NCBI RefSeq assembly: GCF_009789235.1
Contig: NZ_WSTB01000010.1
Coordinates: 1-64,000, forward strand
Length of the DNA stretch: 64,000 nucleotides
Direction of reading: 5' to 3'
DNA from: Flavobacterium hydrocarbonoxydans
GTDB lineage: Bacteria; Bacteroidota; Bacteroidia; Flavobacteriales; Flavobacteriaceae
Shown piece by piece: positions 16,740 to 24,927 of the stretch; positions within the stretch are counted from its first letter, which is position 1, and every line of letters starts with the position of its first letter. The position numbers were made by a program, and so were the translations under genes. The notes below the pieces were generated by a model, which worked only from the letters and a program-made list of their open reading frames with translations, was not told the origin of the DNA and made no database searches.

Positions 16740-17924
16740 ATGCGTAACATTCGGATAAAATATATAATAGTTTTCTTGCTCTTGCACTCTTTTTGTTATG
16801 CGCAACAAGATAGTCTTGCCAGCGGAAAAAAAGATATTCTGGATGTTTACTACAAAGTTTTTCATAAAAATGATTCCACGAAAGTGAATAAAGACAAAAA
16901 AGTAGCTTTTTCACTATTACCCGTTCCAACGGATGCAAATTCGAATTCGGGATTAGTCATTTCTTTTCTGACAACTTTTTATTTGGGCGATGATTACGAA
17001 ACAACCAAAATGTCTCAGGTTTCTTTTGCACCTTACTTTAGCTTTTCAAATCAATATGTTTTTCCGCTTCAGGCCTATATTTACACAAAAGAGAACAAAT
17101 GGAACTTCATCAGCGATTATCGATATTTGATTTACCCACAGCTTACGTATGGCTTAGGAACAAATAATACCGAGAAAGAAATGTCGAATCTGGATTACCA
17201 GCAATGGCGTTTTTACCAGTTTGCGACCCGAAAAGTAGTGGGTGATTTTAGACTAGGATTGGGTTTGTTGCTGGATAATTACCAAAACATTTCCGAAGAG
17301 TCTTTTATTGATCAGGAAACAGATTATTCGAAATATATGAAAGGAGATTTTAGTGATGAAACTTCTTTAGGATTTGCTTTTCAAGGTTTATACGATTCCC
17401 GAAAAAACAATGTCAATCCAGAGCAGGGAATGTATATCGAAGCCGATTATCGGCTAAACACCAGTGGAGTAGAAGACAGGAAGTGGAGATCTATTTATTT
17501 CGATGCCCGAAAATATCATTCCTTTAGCAAAAACAAACATCGGGTTTTGGCTTCCAGAGCTTTTTACTGGTCAACATTTGGAGGAAAACCGCATTATCTG
17601 GATTTACCGAGTATTGGCTGGGACAGAGAAGGAAGAACAGGACGAGGTTTTACCAAAAACAGGTATCGCAGCAATGCGCTGCTTTACTTTGAAACTGAAT
17701 ACCGGACAGATATTACCAAAAATGGTTTTTTGGGCGCTGTATTTTTTACCAATATTTCATCGGTTTCGAAATTGGATACCTATCAATTTACCAAATGGAA
17801 CCCGGCAGTTGGAACCGGATTGCGTATCAAATGGAACAAATTTAACAGCAGTAATTTGGCTTTGGATTTTGGTGTAAGCAAAAACGACTGGTCATTACGT
17901 TTGGGTTTGGCCGAAAATTTCTAA
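16740..17924 (+). CDS. BamA/TamA (Omp85)-like outer membrane barrel protein
   Basis: 394 residues from the ATG at 16740; the codon before it is TTG and is a less likely start. The signal peptide ends near CYAQ (about 22). The rest is a run of amphipathic strands with alternating aromatics (FAPYFSFSNQYVFPLQAYIY, WNFISDYRYL). A GREGRTGRGF-like loop (WDREGRTGRGF, about 298-308) and a final WSLRLGLAENF follow, typical of a D15/Omp85-type barrel. It lacks visible POTRA repeats, so it is probably not the essential BamA but a barrel-only relative common in Bacteroidota. It is followed 30 bp later by a glycosyltransferase gene. Confidence 0.8.
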   Translation: MRNIRIKYIIVFLLLHSFCYAQQDSLASGKKDILDVYYKVFHKNDSTKVNKDKKVAFSLLPVPTDANSNSGLVISFLTTFYLGDDYETTKMSQVSFAPYFSFSNQYVFPLQAYIYTKENKWNFISDYRYLIYPQLTYGLGTNNTEKEMSNLDYQQWRFYQFATRKVVGDFRLGLGLLLDNYQNISEESFIDQETDYSKYMKGDFSDETSLGFAFQGLYDSRKNNVNPEQGMYIEADYRLNTSGVEDRKWRSIYFDARKYHSFSKNKHRVLASRAFYWSTFGGKPHYLDLPSIGWDREGRTGRGFTKNRYRSNALLYFETEYRTDITKNGFLGAVFFTNISSVSKLDTYQFTKWNPAVGTGLRIKWNKFNSSNLALDFGVSKNDWSLRLGLAENF

Positions 17925-17954
17925 CTTTCGCAAAAATCAACAGTTTACTTTTTC

Positions 17955-19118
17955 ATGCAATTATCCGTAATTATCCTCAATTATAATGTGCGTTACTTTT
18001 TGGAACTCTGTGTATTGAGTGTTCAGGAAGCAATTATTTCGCTTGATGCGGAAATTATTGTAGTCGATAATAATTCGGATGATGAGAGTGTTCTGATGAT
18101 GCAAAAACGCTTTCCAGACGTAAAACTCATTCAGAACAAAGATAATTTTGGTTTCCCAAAAGGCAATAATATAGGTGTAGCGCAAGCTAAAGGAAAATAT
18201 ATTTGCATTCTAAATCCCGATACCGTAGTTGCCGAAGATACGTTTACTAAAGTTTTGGCTTTCGCCGAAGAAAAACAAAATCTCGGAATTGTGGGTTGCA
18301 AACTGATTGACGGAACCGGAAACTTTCTGCCTGAGAGCAAACGTGGTATTCCGACACCCTGGGTAGCTTTTACAAAGATTTTCGGATTATATAAAATTTT
18401 TCCAAAATCAAAAATTTTCAATCAGTATTATGCACTGCATTTAGGCGAGAACGAAACCGGCAAAGTTGCTATTCTTGTAGGCGCTTTTATGCTGATGAAA
18501 CGTGATTTATATCTGGATTTAAAGGGTTTTGACGAAGAATGTTTTATGTATGCCGATGATATCGATTTGTCGTATCGCGCGTTACTGAATAAAAAATCAA
18601 ATTATTACTTTCATGCCACAACCGTCATACATTATAAAGGAGAAAGCACTGTAAAGGATGAGAAATACATGAAACGTTTTCAGGAAGCAATGAATTTCTT
18701 TTATCAGAAACATTTCAGGAAATCATGGTTTTTTAGTTTCTTTATCCAAATCGGAATTGTATTTTTTTCAATAGTAAAAATGTTTCAGGGAAAAGAGAGG
18801 TTCAAAACACCTCCGGAATGTTATTTTTTTTACTCATCGAATGACGAAATGTTAAAAAAAATGTCTTCGGTATTCAAAAATAAAGCCTCTTTTATAGAAT
18901 TCAACAAAGAAAAAATGGTAAATTCGTCCTCGATTTTTAAGGGTAAAAGGACAGAGATTATTTTGGATAATCAGTATGTTTCATTCAAAAATTGTATCAA
19001 AATCATAGAAACTCTTAAAGATAAGAGCATTACTTTTAAAATTTTCCCCAAAAATGCAAATTTTATTATTGGAAGCGATTCGCGAAATGACAGGGGGCAA
19101 ATTATAAAAATCGAGTAA
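17955..19118 (+). CDS. Family 2 glycosyltransferase
   Basis: 387 residues. The GT2 (GT-A) fold opens with QLSVIILNYNVRYFLELC and continues with IIVVDNNSDD, NFGFPKGNNIG and ILNPDTVV (about 84-91, the DxD-type metal site). GAFMLMKRDLYLDLKGFDE and MYADDIDLSYRA are the acceptor-side and catalytic regions. This pattern is closest to rhamnosyltransferase-like GT2 enzymes of surface polysaccharide synthesis. Two hydrophobic stretches near 255-275 may anchor it to the inner membrane. The roughly 100-residue C-terminal extension is lysine-rich and not recognised. It may be co-transcribed with the barrel gene. Confidence 0.85.
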   Translation: MQLSVIILNYNVRYFLELCVLSVQEAIISLDAEIIVVDNNSDDESVLMMQKRFPDVKLIQNKDNFGFPKGNNIGVAQAKGKYICILNPDTVVAEDTFTKVLAFAEEKQNLGIVGCKLIDGTGNFLPESKRGIPTPWVAFTKIFGLYKIFPKSKIFNQYYALHLGENETGKVAILVGAFMLMKRDLYLDLKGFDEECFMYADDIDLSYRALLNKKSNYYFHATTVIHYKGESTVKDEKYMKRFQEAMNFFYQKHFRKSWFFSFFIQIGIVFFSIVKMFQGKERFKTPPECYFFYSSNDEMLKKMSSVFKNKASFIEFNKEKMVNSSSIFKGKRTEIILDNQYVSFKNCIKIIETLKDKSITFKIFPKNANFIIGSDSRNDRGQIIKIE

Positions 19119-19202
19119 AAAATTATATTAAATGTAATTTATATTTAAAATATTCAGTAATTTCGCAATCTGAAAATCAAAATCACCTTTTAGGTTAACA
19201 AT

Positions 19203-20537
19203 ATGGCAAGATTTGAATTAAAACTTCCTAAAATGGGAGAAAGTGTCGCTGAAGCAACTATTACCAACTGGTTAAAAGAAGTAGGAGACAGAATTGAAGC
19301 TGATGAAGCAGTACTTGAAATTGCAACTGATAAGGTTGACAGTGAGGTGCCAAGCGAAGTGTCAGGTGTTTTAGTTGAACAATTGTTTGGCAAAGACGAT
19401 TTGGTTCAGGTAGGACAGACGATTGCAATTATTGAAACGGAAGGCGATGCCCCGGCTGCAACTGTAGCTGAAGAAGTGGCTGTTCCTGCTGAGGTTGCTG
19501 AAATAGAAAAAACAATCGAAGCAGCTACTGAAGCTGTTGCGGCTCCTCAGGATTATTCAGGTTCAGATAAATTCTTTTCTCCATTGGTAAAAAATATTGC
19601 GAAAGAAGAAGGCGTTTCTATTACTGAGTTAGAAAATATTTCTGGTTCAGGAAAAGACGGACGTGTTACTAAAGAAGATATTTTAAAATATATAGAAGAT
19701 CGTAAGTCAGGTAGTGTAGCAGCTCCTAAAACGGAAGCTGTAGCTCCTAAAACTGAAATTGTGGCTCCAAAAGCTGCAGAACCAGTAGTACAAAAAAGCC
19801 AGCAGGCAGCGCCAGTTTCTGTAAACGGAGGTGATGAAATCATCGAAATGGACAGAATGCGTAAACTGATTTCAGGTTACATGGTGGCTTCTGTGCAGAC
19901 ATCGGCACACGTGCAGTCTTTCATCGAAGTTGACGTTACCAATATCGTAAAATGGAGAGATAAAGTAAAAGTAGCTTTCGAAAAAAGAGAAGGCGAGAAA
20001 CTGACTTTTACACCAATTATGATGGAAGCGGTTGCAAAAGCACTGAAAGATTTCCCTGGGATGAATATCTCTGTTGATGGCGATTATATCATCAAAAAGA
20101 AAAATATAAACTTAGGTATGGCGGCAGCTTTACCAAACGGAAATTTAATTGTTCCGGTTATCAAAAATGCAGATCAGTTGAATTTGGTTGGAATGGCAAA
20201 AGCGGTAAACGATCTTGGTGGTCGTGCAAAAGCCGGAAAACTAAAACCGGATGATACGCAGGGAGGAACTTATACGGTTACGAATGTGGGTACTTTTGGA
20301 AGTGTTTTCGGAACGCCAATTATCAATCAGCCACAAGTAGGAATTCTGGCTTTGGGTGCTATTCGTAAAGTGCCTGCGGTTATCGAAACTCCGGAAGGTG
20401 ATTTTATCGGAATCCGTCAAAAAATGTTCCTTTCGCACTCTTATGATCACAGGGTTGTTGATGGTGCATTAGGAGGAAGTTTTGTAAAACGTGTAGCAGA
20501 ATATCTGGAAGCTTTTGATGTAGAAAGAGATTTTTAA
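19203..20537 (+). CDS. 2-oxoacid dehydrogenase E2 (dihydrolipoyl acyltransferase)
   Basis: 444 residues with the standard E2 order. The lipoyl domain (about 1-77) has the lipoylated Lys in ATDKVDSE. An Ala/Glu-rich linker follows, then an E3/E1-binding domain (about 118-155, with VSITELENISGSGKDGRVTK), a second linker with repeated VAPKTE, and the CoA-acyltransferase domain with DHRVVDG near the C-terminus. It transfers acyl groups to CoA. The Flavobacteriia protein of this type is usually assigned to the branched-chain or pyruvate complex; the sequence does not decide between them. E1 and E3 genes are not adjacent. Confidence 0.9.
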   Translation: MARFELKLPKMGESVAEATITNWLKEVGDRIEADEAVLEIATDKVDSEVPSEVSGVLVEQLFGKDDLVQVGQTIAIIETEGDAPAATVAEEVAVPAEVAEIEKTIEAATEAVAAPQDYSGSDKFFSPLVKNIAKEEGVSITELENISGSGKDGRVTKEDILKYIEDRKSGSVAAPKTEAVAPKTEIVAPKAAEPVVQKSQQAAPVSVNGGDEIIEMDRMRKLISGYMVASVQTSAHVQSFIEVDVTNIVKWRDKVKVAFEKREGEKLTFTPIMMEAVAKALKDFPGMNISVDGDYIIKKKNINLGMAAALPNGNLIVPVIKNADQLNLVGMAKAVNDLGGRAKAGKLKPDDTQGGTYTVTNVGTFGSVFGTPIINQPQVGILALGAIRKVPAVIETPEGDFIGIRQKMFLSHSYDHRVVDGALGGSFVKRVAEYLEAFDVERDF

Positions 20538-20555
20538 AATAATACAGATAAGTTC

Positions 20556-20592
20556 AAAGCCCGATAAATTTTAGGAATTTATCGGGCTTTTT
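20556..20592 (+). terminator. Terminator after the E2 gene
   Basis: AAAGCCCGATAAATT (20556-20570) and AATTTATCGGGCTTT (20576-20590) form a perfect 15-bp stem followed by a T-rich tail. Confidence 0.9.
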
Positions 20593-20726
20593 GTTTTGTA
20601 AGAAAATATATTTAAAATTTAATTTGGATGTATCGTAGTATTGTTTTTAAGTTCTTGAATTTAAAAATTCAACATGCTTTTAACCAAAAAAAGAGAATAA
20701 AATAAGGGAAATTCGGCTTTAAAAAT

Positions 20727-20734
20727 TACATTTG
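20727..20734 (+). promoter_or_regulatory. Candidate -7 box for the exonuclease gene
   Basis: TACATTTG is a perfect TAnnTTTG, 20 bp before the ATG at 20755. A -33 TTTG is not obvious. Confidence 0.5.
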
Positions 20735-20754
20735 TAATCTTATAAAATAAAAAA

Positions 20755-21525
20755 ATGGAACTGAAACTCAACAAACCAATTTGCTTTTTTGATCTTGAAA
20801 CAACCGGAATTGACATCGGAAAAGATCGAATTGTAGAAATTTCGATATTCAAAGTTTTTCCAAACGGAAATAAAGAAAGTAAAACCTGGTTAGTGAATCC
20901 TACGATTCCAATTCCGCCCCAAACAACAGCTGTGCATGGTATAACTGATGAAAAAGTGGCCAATGAGCCTACTTTTAATGAGCTGGCACCACAGGTCTAT
21001 AATATGATTAAGGATAGTGATTTGGGAGGTTTTAATTCAGATCGTTTTGATATTCCGTTGTTGGCAGAAGAATTGCTTCGTGCCGGAGTAGATTTTGATA
21101 TGAAAAACAAAGTTTCAGTAGATGTGCAGACTATTTTTCATAAAATGGAAGAGCGTACCTTAAGTGCGGCCCTGAAATTTTATTGCGGAAAAAATTTAGA
21201 GAATGCCCATTCTGCAGAAGCCGATACTATGGCAACTTACGAAATTCTTAAAGCGCAATTAGACCGTTATCCGGAACTTGTAAACGATATGAAATCATTA
21301 TCAGAATTTACAACCCGCAAAAAAATAGCCGATTTTGCCGGAATGATTGCATTTGATAAAGACAACGAAGAGATTTTTACTTTCGGAAAACACAAAGGTG
21401 CCAAAGTAGATAAAGTACTCGAAACAGAGCCGGGTTATTTCAGCTGGATTCAAAACGCTGACTTTCCTTTGTACACAAAGAAAGTTCTGACAGCTATTAA
21501 ATTAAGAAAATTAAATACAAAATAA
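20755..21525 (+). CDS. DnaQ-like 3'-5' exonuclease with ExoX-like C-terminal domain
   Basis: 256 residues. The DEDDh exonuclease motifs are clear: FDLETTG near residue 11 (Exo I), FNSDRFDIPLL (Exo II) and HSAEADTMATYEIL (Exo III, HxAxxD). The C-terminal part, with FTFGKHKGAKVDKVLETEPG and YFSWIQNADF, resembles the small domain at the end of exodeoxyribonuclease X-type proteins. It would remove nucleotides from DNA 3' ends in repair or proofreading. It is too small to be a polymerase and carries no polymerase-binding region that I can see, so it is not necessarily the epsilon subunit. A hairpin follows it. Confidence 0.85.
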   Translation: MELKLNKPICFFDLETTGIDIGKDRIVEISIFKVFPNGNKESKTWLVNPTIPIPPQTTAVHGITDEKVANEPTFNELAPQVYNMIKDSDLGGFNSDRFDIPLLAEELLRAGVDFDMKNKVSVDVQTIFHKMEERTLSAALKFYCGKNLENAHSAEADTMATYEILKAQLDRYPELVNDMKSLSEFTTRKKIADFAGMIAFDKDNEEIFTFGKHKGAKVDKVLETEPGYFSWIQNADFPLYTKKVLTAIKLRKLNTK

Positions 21526-21537
21526 GGCACTAAGTTA

Positions 21538-21585
21538 CTAAGGTTCTAAGATGCTAAGTTTTTTTATAGTTTCTCAGAACCTTAG
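21538..21585. repeat. Hairpin in the exonuclease-FAH gap
   Basis: CTAAGGTTCTAAGA (21538-21551) pairs with TCTCAGAACCTTAG (21572-21585), with one mismatch, across a T-rich loop. It fills the 83-bp gap and may terminate transcription. Confidence 0.6.
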
Positions 21586-21608
21586 AATCTTAACAACTCA
21601 TAAAAAGA

Positions 21609-22220
21609 ATGAAAATAATCTGTATCGGTAGAAACTATACCAATCACATTGCAGAACTTAAAAACGAGCGTCCGGAAGAACCTGTCGTTTTTATGAAACC
21701 GGATTCGGCTGTATTGTTAAAGCAGCATCCGTTTGTAATACCCGAATTTTCTGAGGAGATTCATCACGAAATAGAGATAATTGTTAAAATAAACAAAGTA
21801 GGAAAGTATATCGAACCCAAGTTTGCACACAAATACTATGATGAGATAAGTGTGGGTATCGACTTTACCGCCAGAGATTTACAAGATAAATTAAAAAGTA
21901 AAGGCTTGCCATGGGAGAAAGCAAAAGCGTTTGACGGTTCTGCTGTCATTGGAGATTTTTTGCCTAAAACCGATTTTGTTTCGATGGAAAATCTTACATT
22001 TGAGTTAACAAACAATTCAGTGCCCGTTCAGAAAGGCGATACCAGCCTGATGTTATGGAAAATTGATGAGCTGATTTCGTATGTATCACAATTCTTTACA
22101 CTCAAAATTGGCGATATTATTTTTACAGGAACCCCGGAAGGAGTGGCTGCTGTAAAACCAAATGATGTTTTAGAAGGCTTTTTAGAAAACAAAAAATTAT
22201 TTAGAATACAAGTAAAATAA
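21609..22220 (+). CDS. Fumarylacetoacetate hydrolase (FAH) family protein
   Basis: 203 residues, the short FAHD1-type form. It begins IICIGRNYTNHIAELKNE. The metal ligands and active site are in HHEIEIIVKI and DFTARDLQDKLK, followed by PWEKAKAFDGSAVIGDF and GDIIFTGTPEGVAAV. Members act as acylpyruvases or oxaloacetate decarboxylases; the exact substrate here is open. Its stop codon overlaps the start of the Hpt gene by 1 nt, so the two are translationally coupled. Confidence 0.85.
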   Translation: MKIICIGRNYTNHIAELKNERPEEPVVFMKPDSAVLLKQHPFVIPEFSEEIHHEIEIIVKINKVGKYIEPKFAHKYYDEISVGIDFTARDLQDKLKSKGLPWEKAKAFDGSAVIGDFLPKTDFVSMENLTFELTNNSVPVQKGDTSLMLWKIDELISYVSQFFTLKIGDIIFTGTPEGVAAVKPNDVLEGFLENKKLFRIQVK

Positions 22221-22564
22221 TGGCTTTAAAATACAACCTTTCGAAAGTATATGCGCTTTCAGATAATGATCCTGAATTTGTAAACGAAATTTTAAAACTA
22301 TTCGTTACAGAAGTTCCTGAGGATTTAAAACAAATCAGAGAAGGGATCAGAAAAAAAGACCATAAATATGCCTATTCTTATGCGCATAAAATAAAACCTA
22401 CGCTAGATTTAATGGGGTTAAATGTTGCCTTTGAGGAAATTCTTCAGGTAGAAGCCTGGACCAAAGCCGAAGGCAAGAAAAAAGAAATCATCGAGACTTT
22501 TAGAAGCATCCGCACACAGGTTAAAGAAGCGGTCAAAGAAATCAAAAAAGATTTTGACGTGTAG
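22220..22564 (+). CDS. Histidine phosphotransfer (Hpt) domain protein
   Basis: 114 residues, a single Hpt four-helix bundle. The phosphoacceptor is probably His56 in YAHKIKPTLDLMGL, which matches the HxxKG/P-type Hpt motif. It would relay phosphate between hybrid kinases and response regulators, but no such partner is adjacent. The overlap with the FAH gene is typical of Flavobacterium operons and does not imply related function. Confidence 0.8.
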   Translation: MALKYNLSKVYALSDNDPEFVNEILKLFVTEVPEDLKQIREGIRKKDHKYAYSYAHKIKPTLDLMGLNVAFEEILQVEAWTKAEGKKKEIIETFRSIRTQVKEAVKEIKKDFDV

Positions 22565-22569
22565 TATTT

Positions 22570-22709
22570 GGGCGTGACCTGAGTTTTGCCTGAAGAAAAA
22601 TCAGGCAAAACTCAGGTCGGGTCTTCCGCTGTATTCCCGATTAACAAAAACTACGGCAAAAAAGCCTTGTTTTTCTAAATCGGGAGATGCCGCTTCACCC
22701 CCTCACGCA
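22570..22709. repeat. REP-like dispersed element, copy 1
   Basis: The element starts GGGCGTGACC and ends CCCCTCACGCA. It contains a perfect 18-bp stem, GACCTGAGTTTTGCCTGA (22576-22593) with TCAGGCAAAACTCAGGTC (22601-22618), and then a second nested arm (CCCGATT ... AATCGGG). Its ends match the element at 52861-52947 (on the other strand), with a different inner stem. Confidence 0.7.
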
Positions 22710-22769
22710 ATTCGCTGCGATAAACTTCTTTTTAAATAATAACGCAAGTAGTTAGAAAAACATACTAAT

Positions 22770-24023
22770 ATGAAAGCAACTATAGTCACCATAGGAGATG
22801 AAATATTAATCGGTCAGATTGTAGATACCAATTCCGGTTTTATTGCCAAATCATTAGATAGAATTGGAGTAGAAGTAACCGAAATGATTTCGATTAGCGA
22901 CGAAAAAAATCATATCCTCGATACGTTTGCCAAACTGCAAAACAAGGTTGATGTAGTAATTGTTACAGGAGGTTTGGGGCCTACAAAAGATGATGTTACC
23001 AAAAAAACATTTTGTGATTATTTTAATGATGAACTGGTAGTCAATCCTGAAGTTTTGGCGCACGTAACACAATTAATAGAAGGTTTTTACAAACGTCCTA
23101 TTTCACAAATAAACAAAGATCAGGCTTTAGTTCCGTCAACCTGTACTATTCTTCATAATCAGGTAGGAACAGCGCCGGGAATGTGGATGAAAAAAGAAAA
23201 TACAGTTTTTATTTCGCTTCCGGGAGTACCTTATGAAATGAAATATTTAGTCGAAAACGAAATAATCCCTAAAATTGTTCGCGAATACAAACGTCCTTAT
23301 ATCATTCATAAAACCATTTTAACGTACGGGCAGGGCGAAAGTATGGTTGCTGAACGTATTGAAAATTGGGAGAACAATCTGCCGGAATTTATCAAATTAG
23401 CCTATTTGCCAAATCCGGGAAGAGTGCGTTTGCGTTTATCAGCACGCGGAACAGATAAAGAATTTTTAGAGTCGGCTCTCGAAGAAAATATCAAATCATT
23501 AGCGGCAATAATTGGCGATATTATAGTAGGTTATGAAGAAGATGAGACTATCGAAAGTGTTGTCGGAAAGATTCTAACCAGACAAAATAAAACGCTTTCT
23601 ACCGCCGAAAGTTTTACGGGAGGAAAAGTTGGATATGCTTTATCGGCTATTCCAGGGTCCTCAAAGTATTATAAAGGCACTATTGTTTCATACGCAACAG
23701 AGGCTAAAGTTAATGTTCTCGGTATCTCGCAGGATCTGATAGACAAACATTCAGTGGTAAGTGCTGAGGTTGCCTCGGCTATGGCTTTGAAAGTGAAAGA
23801 GATACTCAAAACCGACTATGCAATTGCCACAACAGGCAACGCCGGACCAACAAAAGGAGACTCAAATGCTGAAATTGGAACGGTTTTTCTTGCAATTGCA
23901 ACACCAAATGATATAATTGTGGAAGAATTTAACTTTGGTCAACCACGTGAAAAAGTGATAGATAGAGCCACGATTAAGAGTTTAGAAATATTGCAGAAAG
24001 AAATTTTAAAAAATGTGCAATAA
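22770..24023 (+). CDS. cinA: CinA-family protein (competence/damage-inducible protein A)
   Basis: 417 residues with both CinA domains. The N-terminal MoCF/MoeA-like domain has IGDEILIGQIVDTNSGFIAK, VVIVTGGLGPTKDDVTKK and FISLPGVPYEMKYL. The C-terminal NMN deamidase-like domain has TAESFTGGKVGYALS, YYKGTIVSYATEAK and ATTGNAGPTKGDSNAEIGTV. The family hydrolyses ADP-ribose or deamidates nicotinamide mononucleotide in pyridine nucleotide salvage. The length and motifs match full-length CinA. It precedes the ribosomal protein cluster, which has its own promoter. Confidence 0.92.
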   Translation: MKATIVTIGDEILIGQIVDTNSGFIAKSLDRIGVEVTEMISISDEKNHILDTFAKLQNKVDVVIVTGGLGPTKDDVTKKTFCDYFNDELVVNPEVLAHVTQLIEGFYKRPISQINKDQALVPSTCTILHNQVGTAPGMWMKKENTVFISLPGVPYEMKYLVENEIIPKIVREYKRPYIIHKTILTYGQGESMVAERIENWENNLPEFIKLAYLPNPGRVRLRLSARGTDKEFLESALEENIKSLAAIIGDIIVGYEEDETIESVVGKILTRQNKTLSTAESFTGGKVGYALSAIPGSSKYYKGTIVSYATEAKVNVLGISQDLIDKHSVVSAEVASAMALKVKEILKTDYAIATTGNAGPTKGDSNAEIGTVFLAIATPNDIIVEEFNFGQPREKVIDRATIKSLEILQKEILKNVQ

Positions 24024-24026
24024 TTT

Positions 24027-24058
24027 TTTGCTACAATGGTTTATTTTTCTTTTCTTTG
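24027..24058 (+). promoter_or_regulatory. Promoter of the L28-L33-DUF4295 operon
   Basis: TTTG at 24027-24030, a 20-bp spacer and TTTCTTTG at 24051-24058 fit the Bacteroidota promoter with one mismatch in the -7 box. It lies just after cinA and 37 bp before the L28 start. Confidence 0.55.
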
Positions 24059-24094
24059 CACCCTGATTTTGAATAACGATAAAAGATAAGTATA

Positions 24095-24331
24095 ATGTCA
24101 AGAGTTTGTGACCTTACAGGTAAAAGAGCGATGGTAGGAAATAACGTTTCTCACGCTATGAACAAAACTAAGAGAAAATTTTCTGTAAACTTAGTTAAAA
24201 AGCGTTTTTATCTTCCAGAAGAAGATAGATGGATTACTCTTAGAGTAGCAGCATCTACGATAAAAACAATTAATAAAAATGGAATTTCTGCTGTTTTGAA
24301 AAAAGCGCAGTCAGAAGGATTTATAAAATAA
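24095..24331 (+). CDS. rpmB: 50S ribosomal protein L28
   Basis: 78 residues, the normal length. It begins SRVCDLTGKRAMVGNNVSHA and continues with a basic stretch (NKTKRKFSVNL), both typical of bL28. It is the first gene of a short operon with L33 and DUF4295, an order standard in Bacteroidota. Confidence 0.96.
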   Translation: MSRVCDLTGKRAMVGNNVSHAMNKTKRKFSVNLVKKRFYLPEEDRWITLRVAASTIKTINKNGISAVLKKAQSEGFIK

Positions 24332-24358
24332 TCTTTTCCTAAATAAATATATAGCAAG

Positions 24359-24541
24359 ATGGCAAAGAAAGGTAATAGAATCCAAGTAATTTTAGAATGT
24401 ACTGAGCACAAGACTACTGGTGTTGCAGGAACTTCTAGATATATCACGACTAAGAACAAAAAAAATACTCCAGACAGATTAGAGATTAAAAAATTTAATC
24501 CAATCTTGAAAAGAGTAACTGTTCACAAAGAAATTAAGTAA
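24359..24541 (+). CDS. rpmG: 50S ribosomal protein L33
   Basis: 60 residues. AKKGNRIQVILECTEHKT and YITTKNKKNTPDRLEIKKF are characteristic of bL33. The tail VTVHKEIK is also typical. Only one Cys (in LECTEH) is visible, so this is a zinc-free type that lacks the CxxC pairs. It lies 27 bp after rpmB. Confidence 0.96.
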   Translation: MAKKGNRIQVILECTEHKTTGVAGTSRYITTKNKKNTPDRLEIKKFNPILKRVTVHKEIK

Positions 24542-24610
24542 TAATTAGAGGTTTGATAAAATCTCAAATGGTAACATTTGTATTTTATTAATTTCAATAA
24601 CATTTGAATC

Positions 24611-24763
24611 ATGGCAAAGAAAACCGTAGCATCGTTACAAACAGCTTCTAAGAGATTATCAAAAGCCATCAAAATGGTGAAATCTCCAAAAACTGGTGCA
24701 TATACATTCGTAGAATCTATTATGGCTCCTGAAGAAGTTGATACTTTCTTGAAAAAGAAATAA
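24611..24763 (+). CDS. DUF4295 small ribosome-associated protein
   Basis: 50 residues, MAKKTVASLQTASKRLSKAI at the start and ending FLKKK. It is very basic and recognisable as DUF4295, a Bacteroidota family always found after L33. I recall that structural work on the Flavobacterium johnsoniae ribosome described an extra Bacteroidota ribosomal protein named bL38; I am not certain that it is this family. Its place in the L28-L33 operon and its charge support a ribosomal role. The start has an AAT-rich leader and no Shine-Dalgarno. Confidence 0.85.
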   Translation: MAKKTVASLQTASKRLSKAIKMVKSPKTGAYTFVESIMAPEEVDTFLKKK

Positions 24764-24782
24764 TAACAATCATAGCATATAG

Positions 24783-24817
24783 AAAAGCTACTTTCATCTC
24801 GAAAGTAGCTTTTTTAT
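24783..24817 (+). terminator. Terminator of the ribosomal protein operon
   Basis: AAAAGCTACTTTC (24783-24795) and GAAAGTAGCTTTT (24801-24813) form a perfect 13-bp stem with a T-rich tail. Confidence 0.9.
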
Positions 24818-24820
24818 TTT

Positions 24821-24828
24821 TATATTTG
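24821..24828 (+). promoter_or_regulatory. Candidate -7 box upstream of ftsY
   Basis: TATATTTG is a perfect TAnnTTTG and lies right after the preceding terminator. It gives a leader of about 90 nt for ftsY. No clear -33 box. Confidence 0.4.
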
Positions 24829-24927
24829 TCTAAAATTTAGTGATGCCTCAATTTAGTGTCTTTAAGTTTTCAGATTTCGTTGATTTATAATCTAAGAAGT
24901 CTAACAATCTAATAATCTACAAAAAAA

